Notes: a model not told the origin generated them from the sequence alone. A DNA stretch of 56,902 nt from Geomonas limicola (GCF_014193675.1 NZ_BLXZ01000012.1:1-56902), one strand, 5' to 3'. Numbered from the stretch's first letter, positions 7,341 through 16,656 are shown. Numbers and translations are program-made.

Positions 7341-9101
7341 TCACCAGCACCCCAGTTCCCGAAACTGCCGTAACAGCTCATCCCCTTCGGGCGTGGCGAA
7401 GAAGCTGCGCACCCGTAGCGCCGCCGGGCCTCCTGCCTTGCCGTTTCCTTCGAGGATTTCTCCCAACGTCCGGTAGCTTCCGGACAGTTCCCGTACCGAT
7501 GCCGGGCCGACTCCGGGGATCCCCAGCGCCTGCAGAAGGCGAAAAGGCTGGGGACGCCTGGCCCGTGCCAACGCAGCGACGACGGATTTGGCCGAGCGCG
7601 CAGCGAAGCCCGGGACCCCCGCAAGGTGCTTTTCCTGGAGCCGGAACAGGGAGGGAAGGTCGGCTACCAGCCCGGCCTCCACCAACTGCTGCAGCCGCCC
7701 GGAGCCCAGCCCTGCGATTCCTAACCCGGTTTTCCGGGAGGTAAAGTAGCGGGCCCTGGCGAGGAACTGCTCGCGACAGCCGGGAGCATCACGGTAGCAG
7801 GCGGTCGGGGTCAGCGCCGTGGAGATCTGGGCCGTGTCAGCTAGGCGGGGCCCCTTTGCTACCACGGCACGGACTTCGGGAATCACATCCCCCACCAGGA
7901 CGATTTCCACCCGGTCACCGACACGAACCCCCAGCTTTTCCAGCGTACCCGGGGTATGCAGCGAGACCCGCTTTACCTCCAACCCGCCCAGCGACATCGG
8001 GGCGACCCGAAGCACCGGAGTCTGCCGCCCGGAGCGCCCCGTCTGCCACTCGATAGCCACCACCTGCGAGATCGTACTGGGGGGCGGGAACTTCCAGGCG
8101 GCGGCCCAGTTGGGAGTCCTGGTTCCGACACCGAGCCGGTCACGCAACGCCAGGTCGTCCAGTTTCACCACGATCCCGTCCGCTGCAAAGGGGAGCCGCT
8201 CCCGCCCCTCGAGGTACTCGCGGTACAGGGCGGTCACGTCACCGAGGCTCCCCGCGCTGCGGCTGAATGCGCGGTGCACCGGAAAGCCCCACCCCGCCAG
8301 TAGCTCCAGGGCCTGCCGGTCGGAACCCAATCTCAGGTCCGGCTCGGTCTGTACCAGCTCGAACGGGAAGAGGCGCAGTGCGCCCACCTGGTCGGGGGTG
8401 ACCCACTTCGCTTTCAGGATCGCCGCCGCGAAGTGGCGCGGCGTCGCGTAGGCGCCACTGTTCCGTTCATCCAGTGCCGCATATCGGGCGCGTTCGGCGT
8501 ACACCTCACCACGTACCACGACCAGCCGGGGAGCTGCACCGTTGAGGTGCAACGGGATCCCGGGAATCTGGCGCACCCTTCCGGTTACCTCCGCGCCAAA
8601 CCTGCCATCCCCGCGGGTTGCCGCCGATACCAGCTGCCCCGCGCGGTAGGTGAGCTCGACCGGCAGACCGTCGACCTTGGGCTGAACCAGCACCCAAGGG
8701 ACTGCTTCGGTCGCGACTATACGTCCCCAGAGTTCTTCGACGGCCTGCGGGCCCGTCGCCGCGTTGAGGCTCAGCATGGGGTGGGGGTGCGCGATGAGTT
8801 CGGAGCCGGCGGCAAGGTCCGAGCCGACCGAGTTGTTTAGGGACCGGCCCTCGGCGAGGCGAGGAAAACAGGCTTCCCCGCGCCGCAACTCGGCAACAAG
8901 CGCGTCGTACTCGCCGTCGCTCAGTTCCGGATCGAGCGCCTGGTAGTAGAGCTCGTCGTGGTGCTTGACCGCGCTGCGCAGCCGGTGCAGTTCGGCTTCG
9001 GCAGCCGGGGGCGGGACCTTGGGACAGGCGGCCTCTTCCGCGCAGGCGGTGGTGAACGTCAGAGAACCGGCCAGGAGCAGCAAGCAGACTCGGCGGGACA
9101 T
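7341..9101 (-). CDS. ligB: NAD-dependent DNA ligase, LigB type, with N-terminal signal sequence
   Basis: This is a 586-residue protein with the adenylation motif KVDG (catalytic Lys142), preceded by the helical Ia-type domain (YYQALDPELSDGEYDALV). An OB-fold region follows (about 320-420), then helix-hairpin-helix repeats (LQALGIPGVGPASVREL near 545). The BRCT domain of LigA is missing, and the zinc finger is reduced to two cysteines (CYRDAPGC), as in E. coli LigB. The first 20 residues form a hydrophobic, signal-peptide-like stretch ending TTACAEEAAC; E. coli LigB has a similar leader. The predicted product therefore looks exported although its substrate is nicked DNA. It faces the PP2C gene tail to tail, 11 bases apart. 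Confidence 0.88.
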   Translation of the reverse strand: MSRRVCLLLLAGSLTFTTACAEEAACPKVPPPAAEAELHRLRSAVKHHDELYYQALDPELSDGEYDALVAELRRGEACFPRLAEGRSLNNSVGSDLAAGSELIAHPHPMLSLNAATGPQAVEELWGRIVATEAVPWVLVQPKVDGLPVELTYRAGQLVSAATRGDGRFGAEVTGRVRQIPGIPLHLNGAAPRLVVVRGEVYAERARYAALDERNSGAYATPRHFAAAILKAKWVTPDQVGALRLFPFELVQTEPDLRLGSDRQALELLAGWGFPVHRAFSRSAGSLGDVTALYREYLEGRERLPFAADGIVVKLDDLALRDRLGVGTRTPNWAAAWKFPPPSTISQVVAIEWQTGRSGRQTPVLRVAPMSLGGLEVKRVSLHTPGTLEKLGVRVGDRVEIVLVGDVIPEVRAVVAKGPRLADTAQISTALTPTACYRDAPGCREQFLARARYFTSRKTGLGIAGLGSGRLQQLVEAGLVADLPSLFRLQEKHLAGVPGFAARSAKSVVAALARARRPQPFRLLQALGIPGVGPASVRELSGSYRTLGEILEGNGKAGGPAALRVRSFFATPEGDELLRQFRELGCW

Positions 9102-9202
9102 GGTCCACCTCCCGGAGCGAAAGGCCGCCCGAAGGCTGGCGGCCGGACACGTTGAGCCAGGTATTCGGGTGAGCTAGGTGCTGCTGGAGGATAGCAGGCG
9201 GG

Positions 9203-9239
9203 GCTCCCGATCAAGGAGCATCGGCTCTCGATCGGGAGT
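9203..9239. terminator. Possible stem-loop terminator after yjbQ
   Basis: CTCCCGATC (9204-9212) pairs with GATCGGGAG (9230-9238) across a 17-base loop. It lies just past the yjbQ stop and upstream of ligB, but lacks a clear T run, so it may be a weak terminator or simply a stable hairpin. Confidence 0.4.
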
Positions 9240-9257
9240 CAAGGAAGGGGAAAAGGG

Positions 9258-9677
9258 TTATTCCCCGATGATCTTGATCAGGACACGTTTCCTGCGCATG
9301 CCGTCAAACTCTCCGTAAAAGACCTGTTCCCAGGGGCCAAGGTCGAGTTTTCCGTTGGTTACGGCCACCACGACCTCGCGTCCCATGATGGTCCGCTTCA
9401 GATGAGCGTCGCCGTTGTCCTCGCCGGTGTTGTTGTGGCGGTAGTGCGAGTAGGGCTTCTCCGGGGCGAGCCCCTCCAGCCACTGTTCGAAATCATGGTG
9501 CAGCCCCGACTCGTCGTCGTTCACAAAAACGCTCGCCGTGATGTGCATCGCGTTGCAGAGTAAAAGCCCCTCCCGGATGCCGCTTTCGGTGACCGCCTGC
9601 TGCAGCTCGCCGGTGATGTTCACGAACCCGCGCCGCTTCTTGATCTCGAACCACAGTTCCTTACGGTGCTGCCGCAT
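9258..9677 (-). CDS. YjbQ/UPF0047 family protein
   Basis: This is a 139-residue single-domain protein with the UPF0047 hallmarks: GLLLCNAMHITASVFVNDDE near residues 37-56, a His-rich centre (HHDFEQWL, HYRHNNTGEDNGDAHLK), and the end segment GPWEQVFYGEFDG. Members can show weak thiamine-phosphate synthase activity, but the physiological role is unsettled. Its start overlaps the end of the carboxypeptidase gene by 17 bases, so the two are co-transcribed and probably translationally coupled. Confidence 0.9.
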   Translation of the reverse strand: MRQHRKELWFEIKKRRGFVNITGELQQAVTESGIREGLLLCNAMHITASVFVNDDESGLHHDFEQWLEGLAPEKPYSHYRHNNTGEDNGDAHLKRTIMGREVVVAVTNGKLDLGPWEQVFYGEFDGMRRKRVLIKIIGE

Positions 9678-10530
9678 CGCTCTCCCTCCTGTCTACCATT
9701 TGAAGATTATCCGCACGCGTCCGCACAAAACCGGCATCGAGGAGTGCCGGCGCCAGCTGCCAGCGCTCTCGCGAGTGCAGCAAGACCAGGAACACCCGGA
9801 TGTTGTCGCGTTCCGCTACGGCCACCAGGCACTGGCCGGCATTGGGCGTCGTCCCGGTCTTGACCCCGCGGGCTCCCGGATAGCGGCCGATCAGGCGATT
9901 CACGTTGTGGAAGCCGATGCTCCGTTTGCCGGTCACCGTGCGGATGCACAGGCTTCGCTGCGTCACCAGTTCGGCAAAGGCCGGGATGTGCAGCGCGCGC
10001 TCCGTGAGGATTACCAGATCTCGGGCCGTGGTGTAAAGTCCCTTGTGGTCGTGTCCACAGACGTTGCTGAACTGGGTGTCGCGAAGCCCCAGGGTCTGGG
10101 CACGCTCGTTCATGAGTTGCACGAAGGCCGGCTGGCTTCCGGCGACATGGTCGGCGAGGGCTCGGGTGGCGTCGTTGGCCGAGGCGATCAGCGAGGCGGC
10201 CAGCAGGTCGCGCACCCTGAATCGTTCGCCGCGGCGCAACCCGACCCTGCTTCCCGTTTCTCCGGCCGCGGCGCGGCTCACCGTCACCACGTCGTCCAGT
10301 CGGGCGCGCTCCAGGACGATGAGCGCGGTCATGATCTTGGTGAGGCTGGCCGGCGGACGGCGCGTGTCGGCATCCTGTTCGCGGAAGGTTTTTCCGTTGA
10401 CCAGCACCAGGTAGGAGGTGCCGCTTCCAGCCTTTCCGTGGCCCCGGTGCCTCTTGGCTGCTGCCGCACTCGGGTGGACCAGACACAGGGTGAGGACGAG
10501 GATAAATATGATTGGTGAGAAAATTTTCAT
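9661..10530 (-). CDS. D-alanyl-D-alanine carboxypeptidase (peptidase S11, PBP5/6-like)
   Basis: This is a 289-residue secreted penicillin-binding protein with a signal peptide (residues 1-24, ending SAAAA). The catalytic motifs are SxxK (Ser62-Lys65 in PASLTK), SxN (Ser117-Asn119 in SAND) and KTG (224-226). The enzyme trims the terminal D-Ala from peptidoglycan pentapeptides. It is shorter than E. coli PBP5 (about 400 residues) and lacks the C-terminal beta domain and membrane-anchoring helix, so it is probably soluble in the periplasm. It is divergent from mutL. Confidence 0.93.
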   Translation of the reverse strand: MKIFSPIIFILVLTLCLVHPSAAAAKRHRGHGKAGSGTSYLVLVNGKTFREQDADTRRPPASLTKIMTALIVLERARLDDVVTVSRAAAGETGSRVGLRRGERFRVRDLLAASLIASANDATRALADHVAGSQPAFVQLMNERAQTLGLRDTQFSNVCGHDHKGLYTTARDLVILTERALHIPAFAELVTQRSLCIRTVTGKRSIGFHNVNRLIGRYPGARGVKTGTTPNAGQCLVAVAERDNIRVFLVLLHSRERWQLAPALLDAGFVRTRADNLQMVDRRESDAAAP

Positions 10531-10653
10531 CAGGCAAGTTATAGCATCGATTACCCCGCCTGCAATCGTTCCGGTCGGGTTGCTTTGGGATTTACAAACG
10601 GCAGAGGCATGCGGTATCTTGAAACCCTTTTACTGCACTTTTGCGAGGTTCCC

Positions 10654-12636
10654 TTGGCAACGACGATCCGGATACTCCCCGAAAACCTGACGAACAAGAT
10701 CGCGGCCGGCGAGGTGGTGGAACGCCCTGCCTCGGTGGCCAAGGAGCTGGTGGAAAACGCCCTCGACGCCGGCTCGCGCGAAGTGGTGGTGGAGATCGAG
10801 TCCGGCGGCAGAAAGCTCATCAAGATCACCGATTCCGGCTGCGGCATGTCCAAGGAGGACGCCCTTCTAGCCCTGGAGCGTCACGCCACCAGCAAGATCG
10901 CCTGCGACGCCGATCTCTTCTCGCTGTCCACCCTCGGTTTTCGCGGCGAGGCGCTCCCCTCCATCGCGTCGGTCTCGCGTCTCACCATCTCGACGCGTCC
11001 CGGCGATTCCGTCGAGGGGACCGAGATCTACGCCGAAGGGGGGCGCATCAAGGAGGTGAAGAGCTGCGGCATGGCAGCCGGTACCGTGATCTCGGTGCGC
11101 AACCTCTTTTTCAACACCCCGGCCCGGCTCAAGTTCATGAAGAGTGCCGAGACGGAAGGGGCGCACGTAGGTGAGCTGCTCACCCGGCTTGCCATTTCCC
11201 GCCCTGACGTGCGCTTTACCTATGTCAACGACGGGCGCACCGTGTTCCGTGCCCTCGACGCCAACCTCAAGGAACGGGTGGCGACCCTGCTCGGGCGCCC
11301 CATCGCGGCTTCGCTCTACCCGGTGAATTACCAGGATCCGGCCGGGCTCCAGGTGACCGGGCTGGTGGCGGCGCCGGAGTGCAGCCGCAGCGCGTCGAGT
11401 CACCTCTATACCTACATAAACGGCCGTTTCATAAGGGATAAGGTGGTGCACCACGCCATCTTGCAGGCCTATCGCAACTTCCTGGAACGCGGCCGCTACC
11501 CGGTGGTCGCCGTGTTCATCGACATCCCGCCCGGCGAGGTGGACGTCAACGTGCATCCGACCAAGCACGAGGTCCGCTTCCGGGAGCAGGGGCGGGTTCA
11601 CGACGCGATCCAGGAGGCGGTGGAAAAGGTGCTGCGCGAGACCCCCTGGCTCAAGAGGGACCAGCAGCGTGCCGCTGCACCGGCAGCACGCCCGGCCCCC
11701 CCCGTCTCCAGCACGCCGGTCTCGGCCGCTGCGGCGCAACGGTTCGGGGCAGCTGATGAGGTCCCGGTTCCCGGCGCAGCTTCGGCCGATGCGGCTGGCT
11801 GCGCCGGCACGGCTGCTGTTTCGCCGGCGAGCGCGACCCGGGTTGCCGAGGTGCGCGAGCTCTTGGTCGATTTCAAGCCGCGCCCCCAGCCGCCTTTGCG
11901 CTCCTTCTTCCAGGCTCCGGCCGAAGCTTCCCGCGCCACACTGGAGCGCGAGGCTGTGCCTTCCCCTGCCACTGTGGCTCAGAGGGCACCGGAACTCTCT
12001 GCGGTTCCCAGCACGGTAACGCCGGCGATCGAGGTCCAGTCCGAGGAGCCGGGGTACTTCTCCTCGCTGTCGGTGATCGGGCAGTTCAACGCCTCGTACA
12101 TCCTCTGCCAGCAGGGTACGGATCTCGTGCTCATCGACCAGCACGCGGCCCACGAGAGGGTGGCCTTCGAAAGACTGAAGTCCGAGTTCGCGGGGCAGCA
12201 GGTGGACAGCCAGGGGCTCCTCTTCCCGGAAACCCTGGAACTCTCCTTCAAGGAGGCGGCCGCCCTCAGCGAGAATCTGGACGAGATGACGCGCCTTGGG
12301 TTCCTACTGGAGGAATTCGGCGGCAACACCTGGCTCCTGAAGGGGGTGCCGCAGCTTTTGGCGGGGACCGAGTACCTGCGCACCATCCGCGACATCCTCG
12401 AGGAGCTCTCCAGCCTGGGGAGAAGCCGCACCTTCTCCGACGTTCAGGAGGACATCCTGGCGCGGATCGCCTGCCACAGCGTGGTGAGGGGGAGGCGCAC
12501 CCTGAGCCCGCAGGAGATCGCGGCGCTCTTTGCCCAGATGGACCGCACCGACTTTTCCAGCAACTGTCCCCACGGCCGGCCGGTCATGCAGCGGCTAACC
12601 CTGGGCGAGATTGAGAAGATGTTCAAGCGGATCTAG
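10654..12636 (+). CDS. mutL: DNA mismatch repair protein MutL
   Basis: This is a 660-residue protein. The N-terminal GHKL ATPase carries ENALDAG, DSGCGM, the TSKI block and GFRGEALPSI. The proline/alanine-rich linker (about residues 330-460) is typical of MutL. The C-terminal domain has the endonuclease metal motif DQHA-AH-E-RVAF-E (residues 495-506) and SNCPHGRP near the end. MutL therefore nicks DNA itself, as in bacteria without MutH. The start is taken as the TTG at 10654, which has GAGG upstream and begins LATTIRILPENL; an in-frame ATG at 10585 would add 23 unusual residues. miaA starts 7 bases after the stop. Confidence 0.95.
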   Translation: MATTIRILPENLTNKIAAGEVVERPASVAKELVENALDAGSREVVVEIESGGRKLIKITDSGCGMSKEDALLALERHATSKIACDADLFSLSTLGFRGEALPSIASVSRLTISTRPGDSVEGTEIYAEGGRIKEVKSCGMAAGTVISVRNLFFNTPARLKFMKSAETEGAHVGELLTRLAISRPDVRFTYVNDGRTVFRALDANLKERVATLLGRPIAASLYPVNYQDPAGLQVTGLVAAPECSRSASSHLYTYINGRFIRDKVVHHAILQAYRNFLERGRYPVVAVFIDIPPGEVDVNVHPTKHEVRFREQGRVHDAIQEAVEKVLRETPWLKRDQQRAAAPAARPAPPVSSTPVSAAAAQRFGAADEVPVPGAASADAAGCAGTAAVSPASATRVAEVRELLVDFKPRPQPPLRSFFQAPAEASRATLEREAVPSPATVAQRAPELSAVPSTVTPAIEVQSEEPGYFSSLSVIGQFNASYILCQQGTDLVLIDQHAAHERVAFERLKSEFAGQQVDSQGLLFPETLELSFKEAAALSENLDEMTRLGFLLEEFGGNTWLLKGVPQLLAGTEYLRTIRDILEELSSLGRSRTFSDVQEDILARIACHSVVRGRRTLSPQEIAALFAQMDRTDFSSNCPHGRPVMQRLTLGEIEKMFKRI

Positions 12637-12643
12637 GCAGACC

Positions 12644-13558
12644 ATGGCTGAGGAGAAGATCAAACTGCTGGTGCTGGCCGGTCCCACCGGGTCCGGAAAG
12701 AGCGCCCTGGCGCTGCGGCTTGCCGAGTCGATCGGCGCCGAGATCGTCAACGCGGACTCGATGCAGATCTACCGCGGGCTCGACATCGGTACCGCCAAGC
12801 CGTCGGCCGAGGAACTCGCCCGGGTGCCGCACCACCTGGTGAGCTTCGTCTCCCCCGAGGTGAACTTCAGCGCCTCCGATTTCAGGCGCGAGGCCGCGGC
12901 GGTCATCGAGGAGATCCACCGGCGCGGCCGGAAGGTGATCGTGGTCGGCGGCACGGGACTGTACATCAGGGCACTCCTCGAGGGGCTGGTGGATTCGCCG
13001 GAAGGGGATCCCGAGTTGCGCCGGCAGTTCGAGGGAAGCTCGGGGGCGGAGCTTTTGCAAAAGCTGGCTGAGGTGGACCCGGAGACCGCGGCGCGCCTGC
13101 ACCAAAACGACCGGGTGCGCATCGTCCGGGCACTGGAGGTCTTCGCCCAGACCGGCCGCCCCATTTCGGCCTTCCGCTCCGAGCACGGTTTTGCCGAGCG
13201 GCACTACGAGGCATTGAAGATGGCCATCCGGGTCGAGCGCGAGGAACTCTACCGGCGCCTCAACCAGCGGGTGGACCAGATGCTGCGCGACGGGCTGGTT
13301 GCCGAGGTGGCCGGGCTTGTGGCGGCAGGTTATTCGCGGGAGCTCAAGGCATTGCGTTCGATCGGCTACAAAGAGATCGCTGCACATCTGGCAGGGGAAC
13401 TGGCACTGGATGAGGCTGTCGAACTCATCAAGCGGGACACCAGGCGTTATGCCAAGCGGCAAATGACCTGGTTTAGTAGGGAAAATGATATTTATTGGCT
13501 TGAATATCCTGAAAGTTTTGCTACTATCCAGGAACATGTGATTGAATTTTTTGGGTAA
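12644..13558 (+). CDS. miaA: tRNA dimethylallyltransferase MiaA
   Basis: This is a 304-residue enzyme that adds a dimethylallyl group to A37 of tRNAs reading UNN codons. It has the P-loop GPTGSGKS, the conserved NADSMQIYRGLDIGTAKP, the VGGTGLYIRAL segment and the C-terminal KRDTRRYAKRQMTWFS motif. The ATG at 12644 gives the standard MiaA start; the earlier in-frame ATG lies inside mutL. It sits between mutL and hfq, as in many Proteobacteria. Confidence 0.97.
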   Translation: MAEEKIKLLVLAGPTGSGKSALALRLAESIGAEIVNADSMQIYRGLDIGTAKPSAEELARVPHHLVSFVSPEVNFSASDFRREAAAVIEEIHRRGRKVIVVGGTGLYIRALLEGLVDSPEGDPELRRQFEGSSGAELLQKLAEVDPETAARLHQNDRVRIVRALEVFAQTGRPISAFRSEHGFAERHYEALKMAIRVEREELYRRLNQRVDQMLRDGLVAEVAGLVAAGYSRELKALRSIGYKEIAAHLAGELALDEAVELIKRDTRRYAKRQMTWFSRENDIYWLEYPESFATIQEHVIEFFG

Positions 13559-13570
13559 AGGAGCGGAATC

Positions 13571-13795
13571 ATGCCGAAAACGCCTTTTAACATCCAGGAC
13601 CAGTACCTCAATCAGTCCCGCAAGGAGCGGGTGAAGGTCTTGGTTCAGCTTATGTCCGGGGAGAAACTTGAAGGACATATCAAGTCGTTCGACAACTTCT
13701 CCGTCCTGATGGAAGTCCACGGTGACATCCTGATCTATAAGCACGCAATCTGCAGCATTACCTCCGTGGACGGTGTGTTCCGCCTCCACCAGTAG
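13571..13795 (+). CDS. hfq: RNA chaperone Hfq
   Basis: This is a 74-residue Sm-like protein with Sm1 (VLVQLMSGEKLEGHIKSFDNFSV) and Sm2 (ILIYKHAICSI; the usual YKHA). It forms a hexamer that pairs small RNAs with mRNAs. It lacks the long acidic tail of the E. coli protein. It starts 12 bases after miaA with GGAG upstream and ends the mutL-miaA-hfq operon; a hairpin terminator follows about 90 bases later. Confidence 0.98.
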   Translation: MPKTPFNIQDQYLNQSRKERVKVLVQLMSGEKLEGHIKSFDNFSVLMEVHGDILIYKHAICSITSVDGVFRLHQ

Positions 13796-13882
13796 TTTTA
13801 AACACAGCTTTGCAGGGTTGAGTGTCTTCAGGCTGTCTGGCACACAAATTATGAAACACGCAACCATGTCGCCTCCCCTCAC

Positions 13883-13915
13883 AGCCGGTCCTGCTCGGAC
13901 CGGCTGCCTTTCTTT
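13883..13915 (+). terminator. Terminator of the mutL-miaA-hfq operon
   Basis: A perfect 9-bp stem, AGCCGGTCC (13883-13891) with GGACCGGCT (13897-13905), has a 5-base loop and is followed by a T-rich stretch. It lies in the 300-base gap between hfq and the DUF512 gene, which otherwise shows no gene. Confidence 0.75.
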
Positions 13916-14101
13916 CCACCTCAAGCGCGGACCCCACTTCTGTAGATCTGGTAGCTCCCCGAATAAGGCTGGACTGAACGCCGTTTTTCCTGGCGAACTC
14001 CCACCGGACTGCGGGATGGTGCGCCTGGAAGGAGCAAAGGGGCGAGGTGTGTGCAATCTCGGGGCGTCGGGACTGCGCCGGGAATCAAGGGAGATCGTCT
14101 G

Positions 14102-15403
14102 ATGGCAGGACTTATCATAGAAAGTGTCATGCCGGGAAGTATCGCCGAGGAAATGGAGATCGAGCCGGGAGACCGTCTGATCTCGGTGAACGGCAACCTG
14201 TTGCGGGACGTCATTGACTACAACTACTTCACCTCGGAGGATCTCCTGATCCTCGAGGTGGAAAAGCCGGACGGCGAGCTGTGGGAACTCGAAGTCGAGC
14301 GGGACGAGGGGGAGCCCCTGGGACTTACCTTCCCCGCGCCGGCGCCGGCACGCTGCGGCAACAAGTGCGTGTTCTGCTTCGTGCACCAGCTCCCCAAGGG
14401 GTTGCGCAAGCCGCTCTACGTGAAGGATGAAGACTACCGGCTCTCCTTTCTCTACGGCAACTACGTGACCCTCGCCAACATCAAGAAAGGGGACCTGGCG
14501 CGGATCAAGGAGCAGCGGCTTTCGCCCCTCTACATTTCGGTACACGCCACCGATCCCGAGGTCCGCGAGGAGCTGCTCGTCAAAAAGGGGATCCTCCCCA
14601 TCCTCGAGGTGATGCGGGAACTTGCCGAGGCGCGCATCGTCATGCACACCCAGGTGGTCCTCTGCCCGGGGCTTAACGACGGTGCCATCTTCGCACGTAC
14701 CGTCGAGGACCTGGCCGCCATGTACCCGGCGGTCGCCTCGCTGGCCGTGGTCCCGGTCGGGCTCACGGGGCATCGCGCCAAACTGCCAACCCTGCGTCCA
14801 GTGGACCGGGAGTTCGCCGAGGGGTTTGTCGCAGAGTGGGAGGTGAAGGCCCAGGACCTGGCCAAAAAGCTGGGTGAGCCTTTCCTCTTCCTGGCCGACG
14901 AGTTCTACCTGAAGGCCCGTCGCCCCTTCCCTCCGCTGGAGAGTTACGGCGACCTGCCGCAGATCGAAAACGGTGTCGGGATGATCCCGTTGTTTCTCTC
15001 CCAGGCCGAGGAGGTACTCCAGGATGCGGAGCACCTGGGGCAGGGGAGGGTGACGGTAGTGACGGGAGAATCTCCCTACCGCTACCTGGCCGCCTTCCTG
15101 GATCGCCTCTCCGAGACCACGGGCATCAGTGCCCTGCCGGTTGCGGTGCGTAACCGTCTCTTCGGCGGTGGCGTTACGGTAACCGGACTGGTTTCCGGGC
15201 GGGATATCCTGGAGGCGCTACAGGGAGTGGAGTTGGGCGAGGAGGTTTTGGTGCCTGACGTGATGATCAAGGAAGGGGAGGGGATGTTCCTCGACGACAT
15301 CACGGTGGAGGACCTGGAGCGCGACCTGGGAAAACCGGTCCGGGTGGTGGAATCGACCCCCTACGGCATCTACCTCGCGCTGGAAGAGATCTTCGGCAGG
15401 TAG
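14102..15403 (+). CDS. DUF512 family PDZ / radical-SAM-like protein
   Basis: This is a 433-residue cytoplasmic protein. A PDZ-like domain (residues 1-60, PGSIAEEMEIEPGDRLISVNG) precedes a Cys cluster, CGNKCVFC (Cys85, Cys89, Cys92), in the CxxxCxxC spacing of radical-SAM iron-sulfur enzymes. A TIM-barrel-like part and the DUF512 region complete it. The family is widely conserved in anaerobes and often sits beside the GTPase gene der; its reaction is not established. The ATG at 14102 has AAGGGAG 8 bases upstream. A strong terminator follows, so it is probably monocistronic. Confidence 0.88.
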   Translation: MAGLIIESVMPGSIAEEMEIEPGDRLISVNGNLLRDVIDYNYFTSEDLLILEVEKPDGELWELEVERDEGEPLGLTFPAPAPARCGNKCVFCFVHQLPKGLRKPLYVKDEDYRLSFLYGNYVTLANIKKGDLARIKEQRLSPLYISVHATDPEVREELLVKKGILPILEVMRELAEARIVMHTQVVLCPGLNDGAIFARTVEDLAAMYPAVASLAVVPVGLTGHRAKLPTLRPVDREFAEGFVAEWEVKAQDLAKKLGEPFLFLADEFYLKARRPFPPLESYGDLPQIENGVGMIPLFLSQAEEVLQDAEHLGQGRVTVVTGESPYRYLAAFLDRLSETTGISALPVAVRNRLFGGGVTVTGLVSGRDILEALQGVELGEEVLVPDVMIKEGEGMFLDDITVEDLERDLGKPVRVVESTPYGIYLALEEIFGR

Positions 15404-15426
15404 CCAGGAAGGAAATGGATACGAAT

Positions 15427-15459
15427 GAGGAGCGGGCAGGTCGGCCGCTCCTCTTTTTC
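15427..15459 (+). terminator. Terminator after the DUF512 gene
   Basis: GAGGAGCGG (15427-15435) pairs perfectly with CCGCTCCTC (15445-15453) and is followed by TTTTT. It lies 24 bases past the stop at 15403. Confidence 0.9.
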
Positions 15460-15475
15460 GTGCGGAGCGGAAATG

Positions 15476-15512
15476 AGAAAGGCCCTTCCCCAAATTGGGA
15501 AAGGGCCTTTCT
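15476..15512 (-). terminator. Terminator for the DRTGG-domain gene (possibly bidirectional)
   Basis: A 12-bp perfect stem (15476-15487 with 15501-15512), extended inward by a few more pairs, lies just past the minus-strand stop at 15529. T/A-rich arm ends suggest it works for the minus strand and may back up the plus-strand terminator 20 bases away. Confidence 0.8.
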
Positions 15513-15528
15513 GCGGGTAACGTCCCGG

Positions 15529-16656
15529 TTAGGCAACCTTTAGGCGCAGCCTGCGCTGGTGCGAGGCCAGCGAGTCGATGGTCTCGAAGTTGAGGACCTT
15601 CTCTGCGGTGTGCTTGATGAGGTCGATCTTCTCGTGATCCTCTGCAGTGATCTTCGAGACGTGCTCTCTCAAGGTGGTGAAGACTTCGGCGGTGGTCCGT
15701 TCAACCTTGATGTAGGGGATGTTACTGTCGTCGAGGATCTTCTGGCTGATGGCGGAAACCGCCTGGTGCCCCGGGATCACGAGGCCCGCGAGCTTCTTGC
15801 GGTAAGCCGGGATGTTGTAGAGCGCCGAGGCGGTCACGATCAACTCGTCGCGCGAACTCGTGGTGATGAGCAGCGTGGAGTCCTGCAGCGTGTCGATGAC
15901 CCTCTGCGAAGAGGCTGCGCCCAACTGGATGTTGTGGATGATCCTGCTGCGGGCGTGCTGGTCGCCGTGCAAGGGGAGTTTCAACAGGTTGGAAAGGTCG
16001 GCCAGCGTCGGGTTGGCCAGCGTGCGCGAGTAATCGAAGGCGCCCGCGACCAGTTGTGAGCGGCCCGCAAAGAACTTGTCCAGGTACCCCAGGGTCTCCT
16101 GGCGCAGTTCCGGGATGAGCTTGTTCACCAGGACCATCTTCACGTCGGCCCCTTCCTGCTTGAACAGGGGAAGGTTCAACTGTACCGCGTCGATGACGCT
16201 TCCCACGCCGCCGCTGGCGACCATGATGACGGGGGCGTTCAGCGCCTTGGCGATCTGGGCGTTGTTGATGCCGATCACCGAGCCGACCCCGCCATGCCCG
16301 GACCCCTCGATGATCAAGAAGTCGTTCCTGGCCTCCAGTTCGCGGCAGGCCCGGATGATGTTCTCCAGGGGAGCCGACTGCGGGATCTCTCCGGCAAGGA
16401 ATTTCTTGGTATAGCCCCGGCCGATGACCACCGGGGACATCAGCGCACGGTCGTCCTCCAGGCCGTAGATCGAGGCGATCAGGGCGGCATCCATGTCCAT
16501 CTCGACGCCGTCCAGCATGAAGAGCTTCGGCCCTATCGGTTTGATGAAACCGACCCTGGCATACTTCTTCTTCGCCAGATGCATAAGCGAAAGACTGATT
16601 GTAGTCTTACCGCAGTGCTGACCGGTTGCTGCGATGAAAATTTTCTTACAGACCAT
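15529..16656 (-). CDS. P-loop / DRTGG-domain protein (phosphotransacetylase N-terminal-like)
   Basis: This is a 375-residue protein. Residues 1-220 form a BioD/CobB-like ATPase with P-loop ATGQHCGKTT and a switch-like EGSGHGGVGSVIG. Residues 220-340 are a DRTGG domain (LLITTSSRDELIVTASALY, LAGLVIPG). The same pair of domains forms the N-terminal part of long phosphotransacetylases, but the catalytic Pta domain is absent, so this is a stand-alone sensor or regulatory module. No function is established. It diverges from the amino acid transporter genes across a 280-base gap with a clear plus-strand promoter. Confidence 0.8.
   Translation of the reverse strand: MVCKKIFIAATGQHCGKTTISLSLMHLAKKKYARVGFIKPIGPKLFMLDGVEMDMDAALIASIYGLEDDRALMSPVVIGRGYTKKFLAGEIPQSAPLENIIRACRELEARNDFLIIEGSGHGGVGSVIGINNAQIAKALNAPVIMVASGGVGSVIDAVQLNLPLFKQEGADVKMVLVNKLIPELRQETLGYLDKFFAGRSQLVAGAFDYSRTLANPTLADLSNLLKLPLHGDQHARSRIIHNIQLGAASSQRVIDTLQDSTLLITTSSRDELIVTASALYNIPAYRKKLAGLVIPGHQAVSAISQKILDDSNIPYIKVERTTAEVFTTLREHVSKITAEDHEKIDLIKHTAEKVLNFETIDSLASHQRRLRLKVA

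Noticed and set aside
12623..15034. 803-codon open frame on the minus strand across miaA, hfq and the DUF512 gene
   Set aside because: It runs antisense to three well-supported genes and across two intergenic gaps, has low-complexity His/Leu/Gly-rich sequence and no recognisable domain. It is a by-product of GC-rich codon bias.
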